This document shows positions 24,898 to 34,035 of a stretch of DNA of 64,000 nucleotides, one piece after another. The stretch is taken from NCBI GenBank assembly GCA_963703655.1, contig CAVPFA010000004.1:1-64000 (forward strand). Reading direction: 5' to 3'. The DNA comes from CAVPFA01 sp963703655. Its GTDB lineage: Bacteria > Actinomycetota > Acidimicrobiia > Acidimicrobiales > Bog-793. The first letter of the stretch is position 1; each line of letters begins with the position of its first letter. The notes under the pieces are model-generated. The model saw nothing but the letters and a program-made list of their open reading frames with translations. It was not told where the DNA came from and made no database searches. Position numbers and translations under genes: made by a program.

Positions 24898-25054
24898 ATC
24901 GACTTGTCCTCCGATTAGTTGGCGGCCGGCGGGCTGATAGCTCCCACCTCGTGGAACTCGGCGGCGATCTTGGCGCCGCAGTCCTGGACCTCCTGCTGGC
25001 TCTGCGCGCCGCGCTCGACGAGGGTGGAGCCGAGCGCCTCTGGAGACGGCGCTC

Positions 25055-26245
25055 TTACTCCCGTCGCCTGATCCACACCGAAGCATGGGCAGGCTCGACG
25101 GCCCGGTTGACGACCTCCAGCAGCTCAGTCCGCACCGTTTCGAGATCGACGGCATCGCGCAGCCGTGCCGTGAAGGCCGCAACGGTCGCCTCGGCGTCAT
25201 AGCGGGCGCGGTTGAAGCGACGATCGACAATGCGCTGAACCCGCACGCGGAGCGGATTGAACAGGGCAACGGCTGCCAAGGTAGATGTGGCGACAGCGAC
25301 GGGCGACGAGAGGCCGAGCGCCTTGGTCGTCAAAGTGATGATGCTGACGTACACCCCGACGACCAGACCGGTCACGACGGCGTACGACAGCGTGCGGCTG
25401 ATGAGGCGGTCGATTTCATACAGACGGTACTTGAGGATGCCTACGCCGATGCTGATCGGCAGGGCAACGAGTCCGAGAACGGGAGCGCTGTTCCCCGTCG
25501 CGAACGCCAGCGGTAACGATACGACGCAGATCCCGGCTCCTCCCATGAGCCATTTCAGCTGCTCGTGACGCTCGCCCGTCGAGCGCCGAAAGCTCACTAT
25601 TTGTAAGACGAGCCATGACAACCAGCTCAGCACAAGCACGATGAAGAACAGATCCTGGGCTACGTTCCACCATTGGTAGGTTCGGGTCGAGTTGTTGAGA
25701 ACGATGAGATTGCCGCTGGAATCGATGTGGATCCGGTGCTCGATGAGGACCGTGGCCGCAATCACGAGCGCGCCGACCACCCACAGGCCACCCACGCCGA
25801 GATAGGGCCACAACACCCACCTCCAACGCCGAGACGGCAGTCGTCCGTCGGGGAAGAGCAGGATCGTCAGTCCGAGCAATGCAATCGCAGGGGCCCAGCT
25901 CGGTTGCAGGAGCACTGCAACCGCACCGAGCGGCATGGTTCCGTGATGCATGCGGTAATCGAGCACCGAATAGTTCGAGGCGACTCCATTGAGCAGGAAG
26001 AACATCGCCACGCCGAGCAACAGCCATCCCATGGGATGGTTCGGCTGGCGCCAAGCGACGAGGAGACCCACCGACACGAACGCCACGACCACGATTCCGG
26101 GCCCGATGACGGACAGCGGGGACTGGTGAACCAAGTGGGCGAGCGGAAAGGCGGCTACAGAAAGGGCGAGCGTGAGCGCGGCTACCACGACCGCCCCCAC
26201 CTGGGACGCCAACCGAAAGCGGCTGCCCGCGACCTCGCTCGTCAC
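25055..26245 (-). CDS. Multi-pass membrane protein, sensor-like without a kinase domain
   Basis: A 396-residue protein with about nine hydrophobic segments in the N-terminal 300 residues (VGAVVVAALTLALSVAAF, PGIVVVAFVSVGLLVAWRQP, MGWLLLGVAMFFLLNG and others), then RLYEIDRLISRTLSYAVVTGLVV and a cytoplasmic region VQRIVDRRFNRARYDAEATVAAFTARLRDAVDL. This last region is the linker that in many actinobacterial two-component sensors precedes GAF and kinase domains, but here the protein stops after about 30 more residues. It may be a stand-alone receptor or a truncated sensor kinase. Downstream 24898-25054 holds no further domain. Confidence 0.75.
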   Translation of the reverse strand: MTSEVAGSRFRLASQVGAVVVAALTLALSVAAFPLAHLVHQSPLSVIGPGIVVVAFVSVGLLVAWRQPNHPMGWLLLGVAMFFLLNGVASNYSVLDYRMHHGTMPLGAVAVLLQPSWAPAIALLGLTILLFPDGRLPSRRWRWVLWPYLGVGGLWVVGALVIAATVLIEHRIHIDSSGNLIVLNNSTRTYQWWNVAQDLFFIVLVLSWLSWLVLQIVSFRRSTGERHEQLKWLMGGAGICVVSLPLAFATGNSAPVLGLVALPISIGVGILKYRLYEIDRLISRTLSYAVVTGLVVGVYVSIITLTTKALGLSSPVAVATSTLAAVALFNPLRVRVQRIVDRRFNRARYDAEATVAAFTARLRDAVDLETVRTELLEVVNRAVEPAHASVWIRRRE

Positions 26246-26398
26246 GGCCTTCCCGGCCGCCGGCTGCGCCTCTCCACGGAGCCGATGGTAGGGCCGAACC
26301 GTTCCGAGAACGTTACGGCTCGTCCGAGCTGACCGCGGAGCAACCCCGGATCGTACGCCGGTCCGTGATATCTCCGCCGCCCGCCTTTGCGGGTCTGC

Positions 26399-27376
26399 TC
26401 AGACGTCCAGATGCAGTATCTGGGCGACGCTCGGCGCAGTTGCCGCGTGGCGCAAAAGCGGTGCGCCGGCAACCTCGTCGATCAGCCGCGTCAGCGCATA
26501 GTGATTCAGTGCGCGGCCGATGACAGCGTGAGAAACGCCGGGTGCCAGGATCACAAACGGTACCTGCTCGGTCGTCTCGCCCTCGTCGAACACCACGACG
26601 ACCGCCAGCCGCCCCGCACGCCAATCGGGGCCCGACAGGAGCACCGGAATCCACGAGCGCAGCCATGCATCTGCCTGCGCCAGTGTCCCGTTGTGAGCAT
26701 CGTGGATGAGGTTGGGCGTTATCAAGCCTACGGTCGGAAGCCTGCCCCGCCTTACGTCGGAGACGAGGGCTCCCGCTGTTGTTGTGCCGGCGGGGACGTC
26801 GTCGGCCTTGCAAAGGCTCGCCTCGCTTGGAAAGTACACCCACGGGTTGTGATTGGCATCGTAGTTGCCGCTCCCGAAATGGTCACACGGCGCCGGCATG
26901 GAGTCCTCGTACGCGCGGGCGGTTCCGCCCTTCGAGATCGCCTGGCCGAATACCGAGGGTCCCGGAAAGGTACAGCCGGGACCGGGAGAGCAGTCCTGAG
27001 GGTCGTCGAACGCGGATCCGCCAAAGATCGCGAGATAGTTCGGCAGGCTGGGATGGCCGACGTCGCTCCATGACAAGGCCCGCCCGAACTGCCTCGCAAG
27101 CCTCCAGAGGTACGGCATCTGGGACGGGAACACCTGTCCGATGCTGTGATTCTCCTCCATGATCACCAGGATCTTGGCCACCCGGCGTCTCGCCTCCGGC
27201 GTCCCAGCACGGCTCGCAGCCGCCGCGCCGGGTGACACAACGGCCCGCGCGCTAGTACCAGCGCCGGCAGCTGCTGATCGAGCCGAGCTGCAGCCGAAGG
27301 CGAGCAGGGCACAGGCGAGTCCGACACCCGTCATCGCCAGGATTTGCCGACGTCCGGAGCCGCTCTTGTGGGGCAT
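26399..27376 (-). CDS. Secreted phosphoesterase (phospholipase C/acid phosphatase-like)
   Basis: About 325 residues, of the alkaline-phosphatase superfamily group that includes phosphatidylinositol-3-phosphatases and AcpA-type phosphatases. The catalytic start is KILVIMEENHSIGQVF; the nucleophile-loop region is GHPSLPNYLAIFGGSAF; metal ligands occur in LITPNLIHDAHNG and VVVVFDEGE. The N-terminus GRRQILAMTGVGLACALLAFGCSS has a twin-arginine-like signal and possibly a lipid-attachment Cys. The start at 27376 gives the cleaner signal; 27406 is the longer alternative. It would act outside the membrane on phosphate esters. Confidence 0.82.
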   Translation of the reverse strand: MPHKSGSGRRQILAMTGVGLACALLAFGCSSARSAAAGAGTSARAVVSPGAAAASRAGTPEARRRVAKILVIMEENHSIGQVFPSQMPYLWRLARQFGRALSWSDVGHPSLPNYLAIFGGSAFDDPQDCSPGPGCTFPGPSVFGQAISKGGTARAYEDSMPAPCDHFGSGNYDANHNPWVYFPSEASLCKADDVPAGTTTAGALVSDVRRGRLPTVGLITPNLIHDAHNGTLAQADAWLRSWIPVLLSGPDWRAGRLAVVVVFDEGETTEQVPFVILAPGVSHAVIGRALNHYALTRLIDEVAGAPLLRHAATAPSVAQILHLDV

Positions 27377-27441
27377 TCCATTGAGCTTAAACCGGGTCTC
27401 GGCCATGGCTGCAGGGGACTTCGCCCGGTAGGGTCAGGGAC

Positions 27442-27882
27442 ATGCCGGACGACGAGAATCGCATCAATCACGTGCTGACTCGCTTCGGCGAAGCGTGGAA
27501 CCGTCACGACATGAGCGCCTTCGCACGGCTGTTCGCCGCGGATGGCGACTTCGTCGACGTTTTCGGCAACCGGTTCAAGGGCACAGCCGAGATCGAGAGC
27601 GCCCTCTCGGCCAGGCACGCGGGCGTTTTCAATGACAGCCGGTTCGACAAGAAGGAGAGCACTATCCGGTTCCTCACGCCGGACATCGCTCTCGTACATG
27701 CTGTGTGGGAGCTGACTGGTGCCCGCAGCCCTGAGGGCGTGCCGCAGCCCTCAACCCTTGGAATGATGACCTACGTGATGATCAAGGAGTCGGCGGGCTG
27801 GGCTATCGCCGCCCTCCAGAACACATTGGTGTCAGCACCACCCACCCCTCGACAGAAGGAGGGAGCCAGCCCCGGTACCTAG
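27442..27882 (+). CDS. NTF2-like protein of the SgcJ/EcaC type
   Basis: A 146-residue protein. INHVLTRFGEAWNRHDMSAFARLFAADGDFVDVFG is the conserved first helix and strand of SgcJ/EcaC-type NTF2 folds, and WAIAALQNTLV the last strand. These proteins are often found near oxidoreductase or antibiotic genes; the role is unknown. It is divergent from the phosphoesterase gene. It resembles, but is not a copy of, the NTF2 gene at 20041. Confidence 0.78.
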   Translation: MPDDENRINHVLTRFGEAWNRHDMSAFARLFAADGDFVDVFGNRFKGTAEIESALSARHAGVFNDSRFDKKESTIRFLTPDIALVHAVWELTGARSPEGVPQPSTLGMMTYVMIKESAGWAIAALQNTLVSAPPTPRQKEGASPGT

Positions 27883-28114
27883 CTGTCGAGCAGTCCAGGT
27901 TTCTGCTACAAGCGTCGCTCTCGGCTCGGCAGGTGTGGCAGGTACGGGCACGATCCCGTCGGCCGCTGCGCTGCTAGCGTTCGCTCGTGGCTCGACGAGC
28001 CGGTACTGGCGACCGCCCGCCACGGCCAGTCCAAAGTCAGAGAGATGCTCTTCCTGCCCGGCTGCGACCGTGTTCGGAACCTCGGCGGTCGACGTGCAGC
28101 ACGGGTGCTCTCCG

Positions 28115-28240
28115 ATGACTTTCCCTCCAGAAGACACGAGCACGCACGCGTTCCGTGTCTTTTTGGTCGCCGATGTTCGTGGCTACAGCAGCTTCGCCGA
28201 TCAGCGCGGCGACGAGGCTGCGGCGGCGCTGGAGATATCG
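28115..28240 (+). pseudogene. N-terminal remnant of an adenylate/guanylate cyclase gene
   Basis: From ATG 28115 about 42 codons read with RVFLVADVRGYSSFADQRGDEAAAAL, the start of a class III nucleotide cyclase domain: the first metal-binding Asp and the D-R-G-Y-S/T motif are clear. The homology then stops and the DNA runs into the 3' end of an unrelated gene on the other strand (28271-28777). The rest of the cyclase, including the second Asp and the catalytic Asn/Arg, is missing. The 232 bp before it (27883-28114) show no other gene. This is a deletion relic. Confidence 0.65.
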
Positions 28241-28270
28241 GGGTCGGGTCCCAATGGACGAAGCGTGCAC

Positions 28271-28777
28271 CTACGGCGTCGCGGACCTGCTCTTCTTCGA
28301 GCTACCGGTCGACGGGCCGGCATCGGCGCCATGCTTGTAGACCGCAAACATGCCGGTCGATTCTAGGTACGGGAAGGCGAAGCGGCAGTCGCATGGAATC
28401 GCCTTGTCCGCGAGCTCCCGGTCAAGGCTAAACGAGCGTGAGATGCCCTTTCGGCAAAGCGGACAGACTCTGAGGATCTTTGCATTCTCTTCTGTCCAAT
28501 TCGTGACGGTGTCCTCCATGATGGGACCGTCAACGCCCCACTCCTTCAACTTCTTGTGCAGACCGTCCATGTGCCAGTTGTTCGTGGACTCCAGGTCTTC
28601 CCAGATGCTGGTCTCAAGAAAGAGCGTCGGATCCTCCGGGTGGACCCACCACGTCACGCTGACGAACCCGTCGATCGACATGAGAGCCTTCATCGCCTCC
28701 CGCCAAAGCATCTGGAACCTCTCGTAATCGTTGGTGCTACGAAAGCGGACCATCTGCATACTCATGTAATGCGGCAT
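28271..28777 (-). CDS. Unknown protein: dimeric-barrel-like N-terminus and CxxC zinc-finger-like C-terminus
   Basis: A 168-residue protein. Residues 1-75 (MPHYMSMQMVRFRSTNDYER, DGFVSVTWWVHPEDPTLFLETSIWED) look like a dimeric alpha/beta barrel as in quinol monooxygenases. Residues 110-145 have CPLCRKGISRSF and, 25 residues on, CDC, a possible metal site. GC content is lower than that of the neighbours, and the last 20 residues are read over DNA next to the cyclase relic, so the native C-terminus may have been changed by that rearrangement. Possible recent transfer. Function unknown. Confidence 0.65.
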   Translation of the reverse strand: MPHYMSMQMVRFRSTNDYERFQMLWREAMKALMSIDGFVSVTWWVHPEDPTLFLETSIWEDLESTNNWHMDGLHKKLKEWGVDGPIMEDTVTNWTEENAKILRVCPLCRKGISRSFSLDRELADKAIPCDCRFAFPYLESTGMFAVYKHGADAGPSTGSSKKSRSATP

Positions 28778-28878
28778 CTCAAACCTCCTATGGTCCCAAG
28801 CCTGCAGTTACCGACACTGGCACGGTTCTCACCGTAGCGGGATACCAGAGGAGCCCGCCGTGCGTCAGGTCGCCCGTA

Positions 28879-29487
28879 TCAACGAGCCGAGTCGGACTGA
28901 CCCTCGCCTTCCATCTGGAGCGCGAGACGCCGATCAGGGACGAACCACATGGCGGCGACCGCGCCGTACAAGACGTAGGACGCCACGGGCGTGGCAGCAG
29001 CTAAGCCGACACCGGCTGCGTAGAGCAGCAACGACAGCTTCCCCTTGAGGTCCGATCCGATTGCTAGGGCAACAGCTGAGTCCCGCCCGTTAGCCTGAAT
29101 GATTGTCCGCACCAATATCCAATACGCCACTGCCGCGCCAAGAGCGACCACCCCATAGGACCCTGCTGGCAACGCATGACGCGGATACCTGCCGACCCAT
29201 CCGGTGACAATCGGCAGGAGCGACAGCCAAAACAGAAGATGGAGGTTCGCCCACATGACCGCACCGCTCATCCGCTCGGTCGCACGAAGCAGATGGTGAT
29301 GGTTATTCCAGTACGTTCCGACGATTGCGAAACTGAGAACGTACACAAGCAAGTCGGGCAGCACACCGCGCAACGCCGATAGCGAATAGCCAGCGGGTCG
29401 CCTCACTTCGAACGCCATAATGGTGATGATGACCGCCATCACCCCATCGCTGAAGGCTTCCAGCCTGTCGGTTTCGTTAACTCGCAT
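28879..29487 (-). CDS. TMEM175-family membrane protein (potassium channel-like)
   Basis: About 202 residues with six hydrophobic segments. The first helix has the family motif RLEAFSDGVMAVIITIMAFEV (FSDG), and helix 2-3 has VGTYWNNHHHLLRA. Bacterial TMEM175 proteins form tetrameric potassium-selective channels. The start is the ATG 29487 that places FSDG about 13 residues from the N-terminus, as usual; 29514 is the longer alternative. Confidence 0.85.
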   Translation of the reverse strand: MRVNETDRLEAFSDGVMAVIITIMAFEVRRPAGYSLSALRGVLPDLLVYVLSFAIVGTYWNNHHHLLRATERMSGAVMWANLHLLFWLSLLPIVTGWVGRYPRHALPAGSYGVVALGAAVAYWILVRTIIQANGRDSAVALAIGSDLKGKLSLLLYAAGVGLAAATPVASYVLYGAVAAMWFVPDRRLALQMEGEGQSDSAR

Positions 29488-29514
29488 CGCCCCTGAGCTT
29501 CCCTTCCCTGCCAA

Positions 29515-29919
29515 CGCGTAGTGCCCTTGCCTGTCAGTCGAATGCTAGATACTGCCTTTCCTGGAGCCATTTCGTCGCGACGGTATTGGGTTCGCTTGCC
29601 GAGGGAATGCCGCCGTCTGCGATGTCACCGCCATTCGATCGGCGAGTTACCGGGGCCGGCAAAGTCGCGGCCCTCAGGAGTCGAAAGTATGTCCTGCTGA
29701 TGTCGACCGGAAGCAGGGCACGGGGGTGACGACATCGGCTGACGCCCCTCGAGGCTTCGAGTCCCATCGCCCGGCGCTCGATCTTCCGGGCGACATTGAG
29801 GAGACGAGATAGGTCGCGGACTTGTGATCCGGGCGAAGGGCTGGCTAGTCTGACCCCGATTGCAGCGTGCTGCGTCCGTGTTGCACGCCTTCAGTCTTAT
29901 TCGCGAGGGGGAGAAGGTC
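29515..29919. other. 405-bp intergenic region with a hairpin and a weak promoter-like site
   Basis: No gene is supported here. An inverted repeat TCGCCCGG-N11-CCGGGCGA lies at 29767-29793. TTGTGA at 29822-29827 and TAGTCT at 29846-29851, 18 bp apart, make a weak sigma-70-like promoter 69 bp before the ATG of the secreted repeat protein, whose ribosome binding site is GGGGGAGAAGG. No riboswitch could be recognised. Confidence 0.35.
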
Positions 29920-31338
29920 ATGAAGTCGTTGCGGCTTGTTCCAGTCGTCTTGCTGGCGTTTTTCGGGATTTTCGCGGCATCGGGAACGGCGGGCACGTCG
30001 CCCGCCGGCCACCGGTACGTCCAGACATACAACTGCACCGGCGGAAACGTGCCGCCGGGTTTCTACCACTCGATGATCATCACGGGTGTGTGTTACATGC
30101 CGGCGGGCAACGTGGTGGTCCGCGGGAACCTGACCGTAGCCCCGGGGGCGTTGCTGGACAACGGCAGCCCAGGTGACCCGACCACGGGCCCATCGGTCGT
30201 GTCGGCGGTCCTCTCCGTCGGAGGGAACGTGACGGTCTGGAACGGTGGCGTTCTGCTCCTCGGCTGTACGCCCAACGGCGCCTGTGTTGGTCCGCCGGGC
30301 ATGTCGACGGCTCACATCCGAGGAAACCTGACGGCCTTCGATGCGCTCGGGGTCGTGGTGCAGTCGGCCGATATCGGGGGAAACCTCTCGCTGTTCGGCG
30401 GTGGCGGCGGAACTATGGGTGGCGTCGCAACGGGCGCCTGCCTCGGGGCCGTGACTCCTGCTCCCTGGTCCGAGGACACGGGCTCGGCAGCGGCCGGTAG
30501 CCCTGTGTACAGCGACGTCGAGGACAGCTCGATCGGTGGCAACTACACCATCGCCGGTCTGTCGTCGTGCTATCTCGGATCGCTTCGCAACCAGATCGGC
30601 GGCAACGCCACCTTCATCGGAAACTCGATGGGCGACCCCGACGCCATGGAGATCGGCGGCAACCTCATCAACGGGAACCTGACCTGTCTGGGCAACGCTC
30701 CAGCACCTCAGTTCGGCGACGGCGCTGCTCCTGACCTGGTGGGACGCCGAGGGATCGGGCAGTGTGGCTTTAACGTGGTGCTTCCCAACCCGTCACCTGA
30801 AGCTCTCCAAGGCGCCACGCCGCCCGTCTACGGGGTCAGTGAGCACTTCGCCGTGAGCACCCGGAGCCTTGGGACGTACTTTGGGACCCACACAGTGACG
30901 GCTTCCACTCTGGCACCGGCGCCGCTAGAACAAATTCCCACGGACGCCGGCGACACCATCTTCGCCCAGTTGAACAACTTCGCCCTCACAGGCGGTGGAC
31001 TCGTGGGCACCGGCACCTACAACGGCGGTCCCCCGGCGCAGTCTGGCGAGGCGTACCTCTCGACCATCTTCCCGGACGGGTCGCAGTCGTTCACCGCGTT
31101 CGACACGTGTGATACCACTTGCACCTTCGACGGCCAGAGCGGAGCGGTGACGCTCAGGGCATACGGCACGACTTCCCCATCCGGCTTCACGAAGGGCACA
31201 TTCCTGATCACCGCAGCAGGTGCCGTGCTGCCGACCCCGACCAGCCCTGCTCCAGGGCTATCGACCCTGGTCGGCTACGGGGCCTTCTGGGGTTTCGGCG
31301 AAACGCTGCACGTCGTCGAGCACCTCGGCTTCGGCTGA
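29920..31338 (+). CDS. Secreted protein with repeated GGN[LV][TS] segments, predicted beta-solenoid
   Basis: A 472-residue exported protein. The signal peptide is MKSLRLVPVVLLAFFGIFAA, with cleavage near SGTAG. Residues 45-260 contain repeated short strands of the form xGNxxV: AGNVVVRGNLTVAPGALL, VGGNVTVWNGGVLLLGC, IRGNLTAFDALGVVVQ, IGGNLSLFGGGGG, IGGNYTIAG, IGGNATFIG, IGGNLINGNLTCLGN. Regular spacing of such motifs suggests a right-handed beta-helix like polymer-forming (bactofilin-type) or surface proteins. The C-terminal 180 residues are a separate beta-rich region with CDTTCTFDG. Start ATG 29920 follows GGGGGAGAAGG. A strong terminator follows at 31359. Function unknown; a surface scaffold is plausible. 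Confidence 0.75.
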   Translation: MKSLRLVPVVLLAFFGIFAASGTAGTSPAGHRYVQTYNCTGGNVPPGFYHSMIITGVCYMPAGNVVVRGNLTVAPGALLDNGSPGDPTTGPSVVSAVLSVGGNVTVWNGGVLLLGCTPNGACVGPPGMSTAHIRGNLTAFDALGVVVQSADIGGNLSLFGGGGGTMGGVATGACLGAVTPAPWSEDTGSAAAGSPVYSDVEDSSIGGNYTIAGLSSCYLGSLRNQIGGNATFIGNSMGDPDAMEIGGNLINGNLTCLGNAPAPQFGDGAAPDLVGRRGIGQCGFNVVLPNPSPEALQGATPPVYGVSEHFAVSTRSLGTYFGTHTVTASTLAPAPLEQIPTDAGDTIFAQLNNFALTGGGLVGTGTYNGGPPAQSGEAYLSTIFPDGSQSFTAFDTCDTTCTFDGQSGAVTLRAYGTTSPSGFTKGTFLITAAGAVLPTPTSPAPGLSTLVGYGAFWGFGETLHVVEHLGFG

Positions 31339-31358
31339 CGTTTACTGGCGAACACAAC

Positions 31359-31400
31359 CCGGAGGTCACTGTCGGGCCAAGACCCGACGGTGACCTCCGG
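31359..31400 (+). terminator. Strong 18-bp stem hairpin after the secreted repeat protein gene
   Basis: CCGGAGGTCACTGTCGGG, a 6-base loop, then the complementary CCCGACGGTGACCTCCGG: an 18-bp stem with one G-U pair, 20 bp after the stop codon. It lacks a U-tract, as is usual for actinobacterial terminators. The rest of 31339-31621 shows nothing else. Confidence 0.75.
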
Positions 31401-31621
31401 GAAGTTTGCGGCCGCTGAACCGAGCGGACACAAGCGCGAAGACGACCGTCTCAGTGCTCGGCATAGGTGACCTTCTCACCGACGCTGCGCTTGACCGGTC
31501 GATCGCGATGCTCTCGCCCAAAGCACCGAGCTGGCTCAGCTGAGCTGGCTCCGTCGCGGGGTTAGTGCCCCGACGCTGTCACTTCTACGGTCACGCGACG
31601 CACGGAACATGCAATACCAGC

Positions 31622-33043
31622 TCAGCGACCTGGCGCCAGCTCGTCAATAAGCTGCCACAGCATCCTCACATGACGTTCTGTCGTCCAGGTCCCCCCGATG
31701 CAGCATCGGATCGTGTAGCGCCCGCCCAGCCTCGTATGGCTGAGGAAAACTCGACCGGTGGCGTTGAGGTCGGCGAGCAACCGCTCCGACACCGCGTCCT
31801 GGCCGACGTGCCGGAAGCAGGTGAGGTTCAACGCCGGCGGCGCGGAAAGCTCGAAACGAGGATCTGCCGCCACAAGTCCCGTGAATTCCCTTGACAGCCG
31901 CACGTGCTCCCGCACGTGGCGCCGGAGCCCTTCGGCTCCGTAGGAGCGGAGTACAAACCACAGCTTGAGGGCCCGGAAGCGGCGACCGAGTGGCACTTGC
32001 CAGTCCCGGTAGTCGAGCACCGATCCGGTCGCGCTGGCGTCGTTGCGAAGGTACTCGGGCGTGATCGAAAGAGCGTCGATCAGGCTGGCACGGTCCGCGA
32101 CATAGAGGCAGTCGCAGTCGAAGTTTGTGAGCAGCCACTTGTGCGGGTTGAACGCATAGCTGTCGGCGTACTCGAGCCCGTCGTGGTGCGACCGCAGCTC
32201 GGGGCAGACTGCAGCTGACCCGGCCATCGCGGCGTCGACGTGGAGCCACGCCCGAGCGCCGAGGCACAGTTCGCCGATCGGCCGGATCGGGTCGAAGGCC
32301 ATCGAGGAGGTCGTTCCGGCGGTCGCGACGACACAACAGGGCAGGAGGCCGCGTTCGACGTCGGCCTCGATGGCCGACTCGAGCGCTGCCAGGTTCATCC
32401 CGAAGTTCTCGTCGACGGCGATCAGGCGCACACGCGTGGAGGAGAAGCCGGAGACTCGGGCACCCTTCTGCACCGACGAATGGGCCTCGGTCGAAAGGTA
32501 CACGCACAGGTCGGCGAGGGTCGCGCCGCCGGCGATGGCGCGCTCGCGGGCGGCGATCAGGGCGCAAAGGGTCGCCGACGACGCGGTGTCCTGGATTACC
32601 CCGCCGCCCTGGGACTGTGACCGGAACCGGGCGGGCAGGCCGAGCAGCTCGACCAGCCAATCGAGCATCACCGTCTCGATCTCGGTGCACGCCGGGCTCG
32701 TCGCCCACAGCATGCCGTTGACGCCGAGCCCGGCGGCGACGAGTTCGCCGAGGATCGCCGGTGGCGACGCGTTGGCGGGGAAGTAGCCAAAGAAACCGGG
32801 CGATTGCCAGTGCGTCGTCCCCGGCAGCACGATCCGGTCGAGGTCGGCGAGCAGCTCCTCGAACGGCTCTGGCTCCTCTGGCGCGGAGGGCGGCAGCATC
32901 GCCGCGATCTCGCCGGGCGCCGACGTGGCGAGCACGGGGAAGCTCTCGAGATTCGCCAGGTAATTCGCGACCCAGTCAAGGGTCTGGCGGCCGTGACGCC
33001 GCAGGTCCTCAGGAGTCACGAGGAACGAGTCCGGACCGAACAT
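31622..33043 (-). CDS. Group II PLP-dependent decarboxylase (aromatic-L-amino-acid decarboxylase-like)
   Basis: A 473-residue enzyme. The N-terminus LDWVANYLANLESFPVL, the substrate loop THWQSPGFFGYFPANASPPAILGEL and SPACTEIETVMLDWLVELLGLP are diagnostic of aromatic amino acid decarboxylases (dopa, tyrosine or tryptophan). The PLP Asp is in WLHVDAAMAGSA and the PLP lysine in FNPHKWLLTNFDCDC. Product would be an aromatic amine with CO2 release. The substrate cannot be fixed from the sequence. Its start is 18 bp from the divergent oxygenase gene, so the two may share a promoter. Confidence 0.88.
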   Translation of the reverse strand: MFGPDSFLVTPEDLRRHGRQTLDWVANYLANLESFPVLATSAPGEIAAMLPPSAPEEPEPFEELLADLDRIVLPGTTHWQSPGFFGYFPANASPPAILGELVAAGLGVNGMLWATSPACTEIETVMLDWLVELLGLPARFRSQSQGGGVIQDTASSATLCALIAARERAIAGGATLADLCVYLSTEAHSSVQKGARVSGFSSTRVRLIAVDENFGMNLAALESAIEADVERGLLPCCVVATAGTTSSMAFDPIRPIGELCLGARAWLHVDAAMAGSAAVCPELRSHHDGLEYADSYAFNPHKWLLTNFDCDCLYVADRASLIDALSITPEYLRNDASATGSVLDYRDWQVPLGRRFRALKLWFVLRSYGAEGLRRHVREHVRLSREFTGLVAADPRFELSAPPALNLTCFRHVGQDAVSERLLADLNATGRVFLSHTRLGGRYTIRCCIGGTWTTERHVRMLWQLIDELAPGR

Positions 33044-33061
33044 CGCGTGATCCTAGGACGG

Positions 33062-34018
33062 GTGACATCGACGGACACGGGAGCCATCACCGGTACATTC
33101 GACTTGGTGGTCTGTTGCGACCGTGAGCCCAGCTCCTCCCCGACGAGGCTGCCCCTCGGCGCCGGCTCGGTGAGCTGGAGGGTCTTTCGCGAACCGATGG
33201 TCCTCGCTAGCGGAGGGCGGGCACTGCTCATGCAGGTGGCACACCCGCTCGTCGCGGCCGCCGTCGTCGAGCATTCGACCTACGAGGCGGACCCCTGGCG
33301 ACGGCTTGCGCGAACCCTCGGGGTCATGGGAAAGATGGTGTTCGGGCCGCCTGGCCAGTCGGAGCGCCAGGCAAGATCCCTCGCACGACTTCACGCCACG
33401 ATCAGCGGGAGGGCCTTGGACGGGACGTCCTACTCGGCTTCCGAGCCCGACCTGTTGGCCTGGGTATGGGCGACCCTCGTCGACACCGCGCTCGTCGCCT
33501 TCGAATCGAGTCGCGGCAGGCTGAACGAGGCCGACCGCGAGCGTTACTACGACGAGCAGAAGCTCATAGCCTTCGCCTGTGGCGTCCCGGCCACGAGCTG
33601 TCCTGCGACGATGTCCGACTTCGACGACTTCCTTCGCCAGAGCATCGCCGAGGACCTGCAGGTGACGCCGGGCGCCAAGGCGATCGCATCGGCAGTGCTG
33701 CGACCGCCGTTTCGCGAGCCCTTCGGCATGTTGGCGACTCCCCCCTTCTACCTCCTGACAGTCGGTTTGCTGCCCGAATCCCTCCGCCAGCGGTACGAAC
33801 TGACGTGGAGCCCGGCACACCGGGAACTGCTGGGCTTGTGGCTGCTCGGATCGCGCTGCACCAGCGCGGTCGTCCCAGATCCCTTCCGCGACCTGGCGCT
33901 GACGCTGCTGCGCCCGGTCACGAAGCTCGCTCTTGCCAAGCGCTCTCGGCTCAGCCCGGGCCGAGCACCTGCTCGAGGACGGCGAACCGGCGCACACCCA
34001 CCCGGCCGAGACCGGTGA
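33062..34018 (+). CDS. MpaB-like (DUF2236) oxygenase-family protein
   Basis: About 318 residues of the DUF2236/oxygenase MpaB family: SVSWRVFREPMVLASGGRALLMQVAHPLVAAAVVEHS is the conserved N-terminal block with a heme- or metal-ligand His, and RRLARTLGVMGKMVFG follows. The family includes the latex-cleaving oxygenase Lcp, but most members are uncharacterised. Start GTG 33062 gives a normal N-terminus; the frame is open upstream over the divergent decarboxylase gene and is not used. The Arg/Pro-rich tail (last 25 residues) is not conserved. Confidence 0.78.
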   Translation: MTSTDTGAITGTFDLVVCCDREPSSSPTRLPLGAGSVSWRVFREPMVLASGGRALLMQVAHPLVAAAVVEHSTYEADPWRRLARTLGVMGKMVFGPPGQSERQARSLARLHATISGRALDGTSYSASEPDLLAWVWATLVDTALVAFESSRGRLNEADRERYYDEQKLIAFACGVPATSCPATMSDFDDFLRQSIAEDLQVTPGAKAIASAVLRPPFREPFGMLATPPFYLLTVGLLPESLRQRYELTWSPAHRELLGLWLLGSRCTSAVVPDPFRDLALTLLRPVTKLALAKRSRLSPGRAPARGRRTGAHPPGRDR

Positions 34019-34035
34019 TCGCTCGCCCTCGTTAC

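Noticed and set aside
24898..25054. A short minus-strand frame ending in a Gln/Ala-rich peptide
   Set aside because: About 47 codons with no start codon, ribosome binding site or known family; too weak to call as a gene.
27832..28143. A 103-codon minus-strand frame between the NTF2-like gene and the cyclase relic
   Set aside because: It overlaps both and has no recognisable domain or ribosome binding site; treated as a shadow.
29515..29919. Cyclic-dinucleotide riboswitch-like text before the secreted protein gene
   Set aside because: Some short purine-rich words resemble such elements, but no conserved core could be lined up.
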